64,000 nucleotides of DNA from a virus. The stretch covers positions 27,865-91,864 of IMG/VR virus record IMGVR_UViG_3300047094_001651, one strand, 5' to 3'. The translations under genes and the position numbers were made by a program. The notes under the pieces are model-generated. The model saw only the letters and a list, made by a program, of their open reading frames with translations, made no database searches and was not told the origin of the DNA. Shown piece after piece: positions 35,369 through 43,231 of the stretch (position 1 is its first letter; each line of letters starts with the position of its first letter).

Positions 35369-35704
35369 TTACCTGTCAAAACAGTTCATGTTATATTCTG
35401 TAGGCTTTAGAAAATTTATGATGTGCAAAAGTGCTAAATCTGGTTTAGAATCTCCGCATGTAAATACATCTAATGCGGAGCTACCAGATTCTGGCCAAGT
35501 ATGAATTGAAATATGGCTTTCTGATAATAAAGCTACTATAGTAACTCCTTGTGGGTCAAATTTATGAGAGCAAATATTCAATAACGTTGCGCCAGCAATA
35601 TCAATAGACTCTCGTATGAGTTCTTTTAAAATTTTCTCATTATCGAGAATGGTGTGATCGCATCCATAGAGTTCTGCGACACAATGCTTTCCTAAATTTT
35701 TCAA
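35369..35704 (-). CDS. speD: S-adenosylmethionine decarboxylase proenzyme
   Basis: This 111-residue bacterial class 1B AdoMet decarboxylase makes decarboxylated AdoMet for spermidine synthesis. The self-cleavage site is E62-S63 within LSESHISIHTWPES; S63 becomes the pyruvoyl cofactor. H68 and C83 (FTCGD) are the expected catalytic partners, and the length is normal. The only in-frame start is a TTG at 35704, with no clear Shine-Dalgarno, so initiation may be weak. A late box lies at 35728-35738. speD is a known cyanophage auxiliary gene. The phage carries no spermidine synthase in this window, so the product probably feeds the host pathway. Confidence 0.92.
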   Translation of the reverse strand: MKNLGKHCVAELYGCDHTILDNEKILKELIRESIDIAGATLLNICSHKFDPQGVTIVALLSESHISIHTWPESGSSALDVFTCGDSKPDLALLHIINFLKPTEYNMNCFDR

Positions 35705-35727
35705 GTCTGTACTTGTATTAACGATAA

Positions 35728-35738
35728 CTTATTTATTA
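35728..35738 (-). promoter_or_regulatory. Late promoter box upstream of speD
   Basis: Minus-strand TAATAAATAAG lies 24 bases before the TTG start of speD and directly after the tRNA-Leu gene. It could also be read by transcripts coming from the tRNA promoter. Confidence 0.5.
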
Positions 35739-35741
35739 GTA

Positions 35742-35825
35742 TAGGGCGAGGGGGACTTGAACCCCCACGGCATTACTGCCAACAGATTTTAAGTCTGGTG
35801 TGTCTACCACTTCCACCACCGCCCC
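35742..35825 (-). tRNA. tRNA-Leu (UAA)
   Basis: An 84-base cloverleaf with acceptor arm GGGGCGG/TCGCCCT (two G-U pairs), anticodon loop CTTAAAA giving anticodon UAA, a long variable arm typical of class II tRNAs, and T-loop TTCAAGT flanked by five G-C pairs. CCA is not encoded. UUA is expected to be a frequent leucine codon in such AT-rich phage DNA, so this tRNA would assist late translation. Confidence 0.93.
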
Positions 35826-35840
35826 GTGATGTATGAGACA

Positions 35841-35869
35841 ATCATAGCATATGGCTAGGAGATTGTCAA
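35841..35869 (-). promoter_or_regulatory. Early promoter between two tRNA genes
   Basis: TTGACA (35864-35869), 17-base spacer, TATGAT (35841-35846). The -35 begins one base after the 3' end of tRNA-Met and the predicted start lies about eight bases before tRNA-Leu. Confidence 0.8.
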
Positions 35870-35870
35870 G

Positions 35871-35943
35871 TGCTGATTGAGGGGATCGAACCCACCTATA
35901 TCCGATTATGAGTCGGGTGCTTTCACCAGATAGCTAAACCAGC
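35871..35943 (-). tRNA. tRNA with CAU anticodon (Met, or Ile2 if modified)
   Basis: A 73-base cloverleaf with acceptor arm GCTGGTT/AATCAGC, anticodon loop CTCATAA (CAU) and T-loop TTCGATC with one mismatch in the T-stem. It lacks the features that define an initiator at position 1-72, since a normal G-C pair closes the arm. It is therefore elongator Met or lysidine-modified Ile2; sequence alone does not settle which. Confidence 0.88.
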
Positions 35944-35986
35944 AAAAAACCCTACAAGTCAAAAATCTTGGGAGATTTTTTTTCGG

Positions 35987-35994
35987 GTATTTAG
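35987..35994 (-). promoter_or_regulatory. Late promoter box upstream of tRNA-Met
   Basis: Minus-strand CTAAATAC lies 44 bases upstream of the tRNA. Between them is an AT-rich inverted repeat (AAAAATCT-CCCA-AGATTTTT, near 35961-35981) that may terminate transcription of the upstream 63-residue gene. Confidence 0.45.
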
Positions 35995-36010
35995 TAACTA
36001 AAAGTTGATT

Positions 36011-36202
36011 TTAGTACGTATATGTGATCATATCCACTGGTAGAGTTTCATTGATGAATGTACACATGTTTGTGAATTGATCCGAATCGGAATCATCTAC
36101 TTTCATATACTCTCCGTCGTCTCCATGTAAATGGATAGTCCTAGACAGCATATCAACCTCGACCCGATTCAGAGTTGAATTATCCCGAATGTTCATAGGC
36201 AT
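36011..36202 (-). CDS. Hypothetical 63-residue protein
   Basis: This is an unrecognised small acidic protein. Short strands (STLNRVEVDMLSRTIHLHGD, GEYMKVDDSD) suggest a compact beta fold followed by a helix. It has a dedicated, near-consensus early promoter at 36219-36247 and no downstream partner before the tRNAs, so it is probably an early single-gene unit. Function is unknown. Confidence 0.65.
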   Translation of the reverse strand: MPMNIRDNSTLNRVEVDMLSRTIHLHGDDGEYMKVDDSDSDQFTNMCTFINETLPVDMITYTY

Positions 36203-36218
36203 CTCTCAGTACCCACAT

Positions 36219-36247
36219 AGTATAGCACGCTACCAGGGGCTTGTCAA
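36219..36247 (-). promoter_or_regulatory. Early promoter for the 63-residue gene
   Basis: TTGACA (36242-36247), 17-base spacer, TATACT (36219-36224). The -35 lies between GGGG and GCCCC, so it can sit in the loop of a small hairpin. Confidence 0.85.
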
Positions 36248-36259
36248 CCCCCCTCCCTA

Positions 36260-38710
36260 TTATGTATCGAAGATGACTGGAGCTTCTCTCATGCATAAGG
36301 AACTACTTAAATCTAGTATTGGTCCCTCTGTTATTCTTGATTCTGGAGCTGCAACTGTACAGAAATTAGGCCCACCAACAGCCTCCAGCTGAACCGCCAA
36401 TCTATTCTTAGATGTTGCTCCAACTGTAGTATCATTATTAATACCCAACCTAGTAAGACTATTGACTCCCATAATAGTAGTATTGTATAATCCGCCCTTC
36501 CATACATTTTCTGCAGTTGCCTGGAATTTATTAGATAACCCAGTTCCAATATCGGTATTAGTTCCTGCACGAAGATTGATTTTATTTCCTCCAACCAAAC
36601 AAAATTTATTTAATCCAATATACTTATTCTCATACATTGCAAACAGATTCCAAGATCCAGATAATAGATGATTTTGTTCTGTGCAAATAGTACTAAATGT
36701 TGGCGCATATATATCTAACTGTCCACCTGCACTAAGACCTATTTTAGACCCTGCAATAGCCAATCCATTCGCAGCACTTAACTTAGCATCATTACTATAA
36801 ATTGTTTCATGTTCTCCATTATAAGTTACTTTACTTTCTCGGTTTGCAAATACATTATACTGACCATCTACTTCTAGATGATAGTTCCCACCAACCTTTA
36901 AGTGATAATTACCTTTAGTCTTGATGTGTACATCTCCCATAATAGTAACTTCTTGTTTGCCAAAAGTAATTTCAACTTTGTTATTACTATTGGTGACACG
37001 AATATTCCCATCATCATCTACTTGAAAACCAGTTCTGCTACCAGCAGCTTCAATGACAAGTCTATTATGATATGGAGTGTCATCCATCATAATCATATGA
37101 CCTGCCTCAGAAGCTTGAACAGAAACTTTTGAATATTCTGGATTCCATTTACCTGCAATATTATTAGTAACTCTAAAATTAAATGGATTGCAGTTGTTTC
37201 CAGTTAATGCACATTCATTCCAATCAATTTGCAGTGGGGAATCAGTAGTTCTGTTACATCCAATGCCAAGTAAATTTAAAATAAATCCAACTATATTTCC
37301 TATGTTACTTAACATATTTGCATTTACGAATCCCTTGTCATCAAACAATGCACCCATCTCACCTATTTTCCCAACACTTTGAATCAAAGATATAATTCCT
37401 TGAATAGCACTTGCAATTTCAGTTCCGACTGCTATGAGTTCAAAGATAGATCCAAATATATCATTAATACAATTCTCTGCAAATTGAATATAATTATCTG
37501 CCATTTCCAACAAATCATTAGCCATATTCTCAACAAAATCTTTAATAAACCCTTCAATTCCACTCATCAATGCATCAACTAATGCTTCATCAATTGTACA
37601 TGAAATAGTTTTCAGAACTTGAACAACAACTTCAGTAAGAGTTTTTACAAAATATGGAATGGGGCTACTTGCTCCTAGCCCAATATCATTTAAAATTCTG
37701 GTAACTTCCGCCATCAACCAAGACTTAACTTTGTTGACAATATACCAAACTAAATTTCTAATTACTTGAATACATCTATCTACGGCACTTTTTAAATCTA
37801 CAACTTTATTTGTAAACTTACCATAGATTTCAATTGGAGTATCAGTCTTCTTAATATATCTAATAGATGCACCTGAAGAATGTGCAATTGGTGTTGTTCC
37901 TTGTAGTCCTCTTTTTACATTGACTAAAGACTTTTCATTCTTTCCATTATATCCAATCTTTTCATTTCCTATTTGAATTACTCCAATTGGAGGAAACGCA
38001 TCTACACTACTAATTGTAATATAATTTTCTTCGATAGATAAATCTCTAGTTAATTTTGGATTAGTTGCATTTGGATTATATATAACTCCAGTTTTAAATA
38101 TATTACCAAGTCCTTCAATACATCTTTTAATATCTTCTACAAGTGTATTTGCAGGGCCATCTTTTCCATCTGCAATAGATGTGGCTCCAACATTTCCAGA
38201 TGGATTAGATGGAGATGCAGGAAGAGAAGCAGCTGCAACGGAATCAGATGCTAGTCCACCTGCATCATTAGTTCTCTCGGCATCTTGTGGCTGACCTGTT
38301 TTGGATTCTTTTGAAGTTACTGTATTTGCAATTCCAGGAGTATTAGCAGTAGCAGGAGTATTTGGGTCTCCAAAAATTGGTCTGATTTGACTATAGAATG
38401 AGCCCATTACTACGGGCTGTTGGCAGTCAGGATAGTCTAGGAAAAATCCCATCACAAAACTACCTGCTTTTAATCCTGCATTAGCTGCATTTCCAATACC
38501 ACTTACTGCAGCATTAGTAGTTGGTTGAAGAACGAGTGCCCAAGGTAAATTCTCTGGCTTCTCAAATGGATCATGAAAGCCAAGAATTTTTACACGAACT
38601 CTACCTAGTTTCGCATCTCGATCATCTGGATTTTCTACAGTGCCTAACCACCAAGTGAAATCATTATTACCAAGGAATGCAGAATTTTGTAATGTAGGAT
38701 TAATTGACAT
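36260..38710 (-). CDS. Baseplate central spike / hub protein, gp5-like
   Basis: This 816-residue protein has the N-terminal OB-fold of T4 gp5 (WWLGTVENPDDRDAKLGRVR, GFFLDYPDCQQPVVMGSFYS). Its C-terminal repeats (MGDVHIKTKGNYHLKVGGNY) form the triple-stranded beta-helix needle that pierces the cell envelope. The middle has a RGLQGTTPIAHSSG module and a long amphipathic helical region. The lysozyme domain that interrupts T4 gp5 is absent, consistent with marine cyanophage relatives. Peptidoglycan cleavage may be delegated to the M23 and SleB domains encoded upstream. It is read late with the baseplate genes. Confidence 0.85.
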   Translation of the reverse strand: MSINPTLQNSAFLGNNDFTWWLGTVENPDDRDAKLGRVRVKILGFHDPFEKPENLPWALVLQPTTNAAVSGIGNAANAGLKAGSFVMGFFLDYPDCQQPVVMGSFYSQIRPIFGDPNTPATANTPGIANTVTSKESKTGQPQDAERTNDAGGLASDSVAAASLPASPSNPSGNVGATSIADGKDGPANTLVEDIKRCIEGLGNIFKTGVIYNPNATNPKLTRDLSIEENYITISSVDAFPPIGVIQIGNEKIGYNGKNEKSLVNVKRGLQGTTPIAHSSGASIRYIKKTDTPIEIYGKFTNKVVDLKSAVDRCIQVIRNLVWYIVNKVKSWLMAEVTRILNDIGLGASSPIPYFVKTLTEVVVQVLKTISCTIDEALVDALMSGIEGFIKDFVENMANDLLEMADNYIQFAENCINDIFGSIFELIAVGTEIASAIQGIISLIQSVGKIGEMGALFDDKGFVNANMLSNIGNIVGFILNLLGIGCNRTTDSPLQIDWNECALTGNNCNPFNFRVTNNIAGKWNPEYSKVSVQASEAGHMIMMDDTPYHNRLVIEAAGSRTGFQVDDDGNIRVTNSNNKVEITFGKQEVTIMGDVHIKTKGNYHLKVGGNYHLEVDGQYNVFANRESKVTYNGEHETIYSNDAKLSAANGLAIAGSKIGLSAGGQLDIYAPTFSTICTEQNHLLSGSWNLFAMYENKYIGLNKFCLVGGNKINLRAGTNTDIGTGLSNKFQATAENVWKGGLYNTTIMGVNSLTRLGINNDTTVGATSKNRLAVQLEAVGGPNFCTVAAPESRITEGPILDLSSSLCMREAPVIFDT

Positions 38711-38713
38711 GTA

Positions 38714-38929
38714 TTACACTTCGTATATACGACATTCAGGAGCTTCTGGGTTTTCGTTGCAGAATAGATCTAGTGGGCTAGGATCTTTTGTTTTGGTTGG
38801 GTGATTTTCTTTATATTTAATTAGAGACTCTAGTTCGCTTTCTAAAAATCTACGTCTTTGAGAACTAGTATTTGAATCTTCTAGTTGATCTTTATTTCGA
38901 TCGATGTGTTGATTTATATCTTGTTCCAT
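38714..38929 (-). CDS. CP12-like Calvin-cycle inhibitor
   Basis: This 71-residue protein ends in LDLFCNENPEAPECRIYEV, the C-terminal signature of CP12. The redox-active pair is C57 and C66. CP12 bridges GAPDH and phosphoribulokinase and switches off carbon fixation when oxidised. The N-terminal cysteine pair of plant CP12 is missing, as in many phage homologs; the N-terminal part is instead a charged helix (FLESELESLIKYKENHP). The ATG follows directly on the stop of a baseplate gene (TAA ATG), and the next gene is the gp5-like spike. This places a metabolic switch inside a virion operon. Confidence 0.82.
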   Translation of the reverse strand: MEQDINQHIDRNKDQLEDSNTSSQRRRFLESELESLIKYKENHPTKTKDPSPLDLFCNENPEAPECRIYEV

Positions 38930-40252
38930 TTAGAATGTTGCTCCGCTGGGTACATTAGTTTTTTTGATTTCATTACCACCAAATGAATCTCTTGTTAATG
39001 TAGCAATAGTTCTAAGTTCAGTTCTATTTAGGATGGTATGCTTAACAGAATGAACAATATATCTGCCACTTAATCTAGTATCTTCTTTTATTTTATTATC
39101 GCTAGTTCTCTTCGGAGAAGGAATAGAAACATTGATTACGTACCCTGGTTGAAGTTTTAAGTCTCCAGGAACAGCGATTTCTAATTTATTATATTCCAAG
39201 AAGTAATATCTGTAAATTGACTTCTCATAATTTTTATTTACTTCATCTATGTTGTTTAAATTTTCAATTTCTTCATTGGATAAATCTTTCCAACCAAATG
39301 TAGAATTTGTGGTAGGTCTATAGATTAATCTAGATGGTCGCTTCAACAAATCTTCATCTTGATATGGAGTCATTTTATTAAGATGACTCATATCTTTCCA
39401 GTATGTTGAGGCATTAGTACTCCAATTTTGAAAGTTACGATTGTTGATATCTACGTACAGTGCATTATGTGCAAATGCACCATTACGAAGGTCATCTAAA
39501 ATATCAAATGCCTTTGTAGATGAATAATTCATAATTCTATAGTTATTCAACTCAGTCTTGGATGCAGATGTATTTCCCTGAACAAACGCATATTTTGTTT
39601 TGTTATTTGGATATGTACCCGCATCAAATAATACGTCTAGAGATTTAAAATTATATCCCTCAAAGGTTTCATAAAATACATATCCCACGGAAGATTTATT
39701 TTTTACTGGAACACTTCTGCGAGACATCCAGATTGCAGTATCAAACAATCTCCAGTTGGGAACATACATGTCAAAAGGATATAATGTATCATCTACATTC
39801 TTTTTAAACTCTTTTTGGCTTATGGTTTTTAATTTTTCTTCTAGAAATACTTCTGCTTTTTTTCCATTTACTCGTTCACGAATTCTAGTGTACTCGTTGT
39901 CTAAAGCTTCTTTACTTATTGCATGAACCACATATACTTGGTTCTTCTCTTGCATTACTCGACCATCAATCTTATGAATGTAAAAATTCAAATCATAATT
40001 TGCATATGGAGTTGAGATATTTAATTCAATTCTTTCTCGTCCAATCAGGGGAAGAGTTTCGATTAAGTTTTCTCCAATATCATTAACTACAAGTTCACAA
40101 TATAAACTAGTGGATATAATACTCTGGTAAAAAGTAACTTCTTTAACAAGTTCTTTGATGTCAATAAACGGACGTTTATCTCCATTAACTGCAGTAAGTG
40201 GATATAACTTTATTGTTTTTAGAGAAAAATCTCCAGCAAATTGTTGATTCAT
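38930..40252 (-). CDS. Baseplate hub protein, possibly gp27-like
   Basis: This 440-residue protein starts with an extended beta-rich region (VKEVTFYQSIISTSLYCELV, then LETLPLIGRERIELNIST). This resembles the N-terminal domains of tail hub proteins that surround the spike (T4 gp27, VgrG/Mu gp44 type). A C-terminal GDLKLQPGYVINVSIPSP segment resembles the second hub barrel. The position directly upstream of CP12 and the gp5-like spike supports a hub role. The gp27 label is by context and fold pattern, not sequence identity. Confidence 0.65.
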   Translation of the reverse strand: MNQQFAGDFSLKTIKLYPLTAVNGDKRPFIDIKELVKEVTFYQSIISTSLYCELVVNDIGENLIETLPLIGRERIELNISTPYANYDLNFYIHKIDGRVMQEKNQVYVVHAISKEALDNEYTRIRERVNGKKAEVFLEEKLKTISQKEFKKNVDDTLYPFDMYVPNWRLFDTAIWMSRRSVPVKNKSSVGYVFYETFEGYNFKSLDVLFDAGTYPNNKTKYAFVQGNTSASKTELNNYRIMNYSSTKAFDILDDLRNGAFAHNALYVDINNRNFQNWSTNASTYWKDMSHLNKMTPYQDEDLLKRPSRLIYRPTTNSTFGWKDLSNEEIENLNNIDEVNKNYEKSIYRYYFLEYNKLEIAVPGDLKLQPGYVINVSIPSPKRTSDNKIKEDTRLSGRYIVHSVKHTILNRTELRTIATLTRDSFGGNEIKKTNVPSGATF

Positions 40253-43230
40253 TAGAGTCTTGTGTTGAGTTTAAACGCAGTTGCGCTATCTATACTTGAG
40301 AATGATCCAGAAGAATAATCTAGTTGCTCAATTGGAGTCAACAATGTAGTACTTGAAATTATATTAGTTCCACCCATCATAATATATGTATCTGGATTTG
40401 GCTTGAAGTCTTTGAATGCTTGGACATAATCCATACTATTTTTTTGTAACTGAGCACCATTTGTCTTTGGAGTTCCAGTTAACATCTGGAACAATTCTCC
40501 TAGATTTTTAGCAATGTCATCATAATTAATTGGTGGCGGTTGCGATTCTTGCTGAGATTCTTCCGACTCTTTTACTGTATTCGGGGATGCAGCTGGAGAT
40601 TGTGAAGGTTGAGCAGGTCCACTAGTTGCACTTCCAGGGGCACCACCTTTCCTCAATAATCCAAATAGACCTTGTGATAATGGATCAACCTTACCATTTA
40701 AAGTCTCTGCTAAATCTTTTTGAGTTGTGTGTTGCTCTAAATGTAAATGTGGCCCACCAGATCTACCAGAGCCAGGTGCTCCTGGTGCGCCACCACTTAA
40801 TGCAACAATTGCATTTGGTGTGAAATCGCCACCCTGCTTTACCCAATTGGGGATAGAGCTTAGGTGTGCAAGTCTGGCAATCTTTCCATCGGATAACTTA
40901 AGATCCATGTATTGACCATAGCCACCATTTGCTTCTCTTTCTTTACTGGAACTTCTAGCAACTTTAAGAAATTTTCCACCTAAAGTAAATGATAAAGGAG
41001 TTCCAGATGGAAATGCAATATCAATTCCTTCATGAGAATTTTTTCTAAATGATTCTTTATTTCCAAACTTACTCGTAATATCTCCTCTTGAAACTAAACC
41101 ACCTTGTTGCATCTTAGGGACACCCGCAGTATTAAAGGTGTGCCGTTTATATACAGTCTCATTAACCTTCTGAGATCTATCATTGCTTGCACCTGCATCA
41201 TAGTTTCTAAATCCAGTTGAATTGATTAGAAATTTTATACTATTTTCACTAACTCCTTCAGCTTCCAATGCTTGTCTCAACTTAGACTTATCCATTCCCA
41301 TTTGCAAAGCTTTCTCTGCAAGGTTCAGTGATCCTTCACCCCACTGCTTGTTAATAGTGCCACTTTGAACTGGAGTATATTGAACACTGTCTTTGGCGTA
41401 TATTATTCCACGAATAGTTTTATCAGTTGCATGGAATAATCCAGGAGAAGCACCACCATCTAAAATTCGCTTTCTATTCAACACAGAATTGACAACCAAT
41501 GCCATTCCAACAACACCTTCACCTGCAGCTTCTGCAAGTGCTAGTTGCTTTAATAAAGTTCTATCGTCAGCGTCAGATAAATCTACTTCCCCACCAACTT
41601 CACCAATATCCCCATTTCTAGTTGTATCACCTGGGCGTGTTTTCTTTTTAGACTTTTTAGTAAAGTCTAGATTGATAATATTGTTTAGAATATCTCCAAG
41701 AATTTCACGAACACTATTCCCAGAATTGTATCTGGCTTTTTTAGCCTCTTCTGCAGTTTCCTTTTTCTTGATTAAATTAATGGTTTTATTCAGACCAAGT
41801 ATTTTAGCAACTTCCTCGTTGTCATTTTGCTCTGGAAGTTTAGTAGTTAAAGGTGTAGTCTTACCTCCAATATTAGAAGTGAACACATAGTTGGTAGATC
41901 CAAACTCTCTTCTGTATGGAGCTAGTAAACTAGATGCATATGGTCTAATCGTTAAGCCAACAGGACCCAATGAAGATATAACTGCATCTATCCCCCCAAT
42001 CATAGAAGATGCAACTATACCCATAGGAGCATTTAATATAGTTCTATCATAAATTTTTGGTAGCGGAATAACTGCTTCTGGCCCAGCCTCACCAATCAAA
42101 GCCCTGGTTGGCTTGGTTACAATACCACCAACAGCAAGTGCAGGTTCTTTAGGTGCGGTGAATCCTTTAAAGAATCCGTATAATTTATCACCAACCCAGT
42201 CTCCAATAAATCCACCAACAAATGCACCAAGTCCAGCACCAGCTGCAGTTCCTGCAACAGGAACGATGCTTCCCAATGCGCCCATTACAATACCACCTAG
42301 CCATGCTCCAATCCCAGCACCAATTGCTTTGACTGCAGCCTTGTCTAGTGGATCACCAAAAATTAGATTTAATCCAAAGCCAAGTATAGGTCCAATGAAA
42401 GGTATTCTAGTTAAAGGCTTGGCAATATTTTTTGCAGTATTTTTTACAAACTCTTTTGCACTTCTGAATCCAATTTTAGAAGCTACCTTAGTCAGGAGTT
42501 TTAAAGTATTCTTTCCAAATACTTTAAGAATTACTCGCTTAACTCCTGCAGTCAATCCTCTGGTATATACAACATATAAATTTGGAGTTAATAGTTTAAA
42601 TAGTCTTCCAAGAGCTTCTTTAAGTTTTCCAGATCCTAATGCTTGGAATACTTTACCAATAGACTTTCTATTCTTTAATATCCAAGTAATGTCTTTAAGT
42701 ATTTTACCTGGAAACAATAGTCTCCTGATAATGAAAAAGCCACCTATGAGTTTAAATATTCCGAAAAATCTTTCTAAAAAGTTGCTTCCAAATAGAACAC
42801 TATGAAGTCCACCAAGAACTCCTTCAACTCCAATACCAGCAAGATGATCTATAATCTTAAAAATATTTTTCATGGCTTTGGCGATTTCGCCAATAGATTC
42901 AATATTCTCTTTGCGAGACATCCACTGTAATACTTTATATCCTACAAAGAACTTGAACAAATCAAATAGTTTTATAGACTTATCTTTAAGTTCTTCACGA
43001 ACAAATCCAGCTTTTCTTTTTGGTTTCTTTGCTTCCTGAAGTCTTTCTTTGTCTCTTAATTTATTTCTATCAATAGTATCCTTTTGAATTTTGAAGAATT
43101 TTTTTTCCAATTCAAAATTCTGTTTTTTCTGCTTTACTAAATCTTGTGCAATACCCTTTATCGTCTTGATTTCTCTTAGACGACTATTACCTATAATGGA
43201 AGCTGGTCTAACTGGTGTTAAGTTTTCCAT
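40252..43230 (-). CDS. Tape-measure-like tail protein with SleB-like and M23 peptidase domains
   Basis: This 992-residue protein has a basic coiled coil at residues 20-90, an FKFFVGYKVLQWMSRKENIE segment, and a glycine-rich hydrophobic region at about 275-355. The tape-measure signature GEAGPEAVIPL follows near 380. A cell-wall hydrolase SleB-like domain begins at about 559 (LALAEAAGEGVVGMALVVNS). An M23 endopeptidase follows at about 733-835, with H733 and D737 in HEGID and the HLHLE metal motif at 828. The enzymes probably cut host peptidoglycan during injection. The last 80 residues share LGELFQML with the next gene. The two genes appear to be diverged tandem duplicates. Confidence 0.75.
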   Translation of the reverse strand: MENLTPVRPASIIGNSRLREIKTIKGIAQDLVKQKKQNFELEKKFFKIQKDTIDRNKLRDKERLQEAKKPKRKAGFVREELKDKSIKLFDLFKFFVGYKVLQWMSRKENIESIGEIAKAMKNIFKIIDHLAGIGVEGVLGGLHSVLFGSNFLERFFGIFKLIGGFFIIRRLLFPGKILKDITWILKNRKSIGKVFQALGSGKLKEALGRLFKLLTPNLYVVYTRGLTAGVKRVILKVFGKNTLKLLTKVASKIGFRSAKEFVKNTAKNIAKPLTRIPFIGPILGFGLNLIFGDPLDKAAVKAIGAGIGAWLGGIVMGALGSIVPVAGTAAGAGLGAFVGGFIGDWVGDKLYGFFKGFTAPKEPALAVGGIVTKPTRALIGEAGPEAVIPLPKIYDRTILNAPMGIVASSMIGGIDAVISSLGPVGLTIRPYASSLLAPYRREFGSTNYVFTSNIGGKTTPLTTKLPEQNDNEEVAKILGLNKTINLIKKKETAEEAKKARYNSGNSVREILGDILNNIINLDFTKKSKKKTRPGDTTRNGDIGEVGGEVDLSDADDRTLLKQLALAEAAGEGVVGMALVVNSVLNRKRILDGGASPGLFHATDKTIRGIIYAKDSVQYTPVQSGTINKQWGEGSLNLAEKALQMGMDKSKLRQALEAEGVSENSIKFLINSTGFRNYDAGASNDRSQKVNETVYKRHTFNTAGVPKMQQGGLVSRGDITSKFGNKESFRKNSHEGIDIAFPSGTPLSFTLGGKFLKVARSSSKEREANGGYGQYMDLKLSDGKIARLAHLSSIPNWVKQGGDFTPNAIVALSGGAPGAPGSGRSGGPHLHLEQHTTQKDLAETLNGKVDPLSQGLFGLLRKGGAPGSATSGPAQPSQSPAASPNTVKESEESQQESQPPPINYDDIAKNLGELFQMLTGTPKTNGAQLQKNSMDYVQAFKDFKPNPDTYIMMGGTNIISSTTLLTPIEQLDYSSGSFSSIDSATAFKLNTRL

Positions 43231-43231
43231 T

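Noticed and set aside
36260-38710. Lysozyme domain in the gp5-like spike
   Set aside because: No E-D-T lysozyme triad or GH24 motif is present in the 816 residues; only the OB-fold, linker and needle repeats are seen.
41393-42805. Long plus-strand frames opposite the tape-measure-like gene (165 and 230 codons)
   Set aside because: They are antisense to well-supported M23/SleB coding sequence, have proline/serine-rich shadow composition and no promoter or ribosome site.
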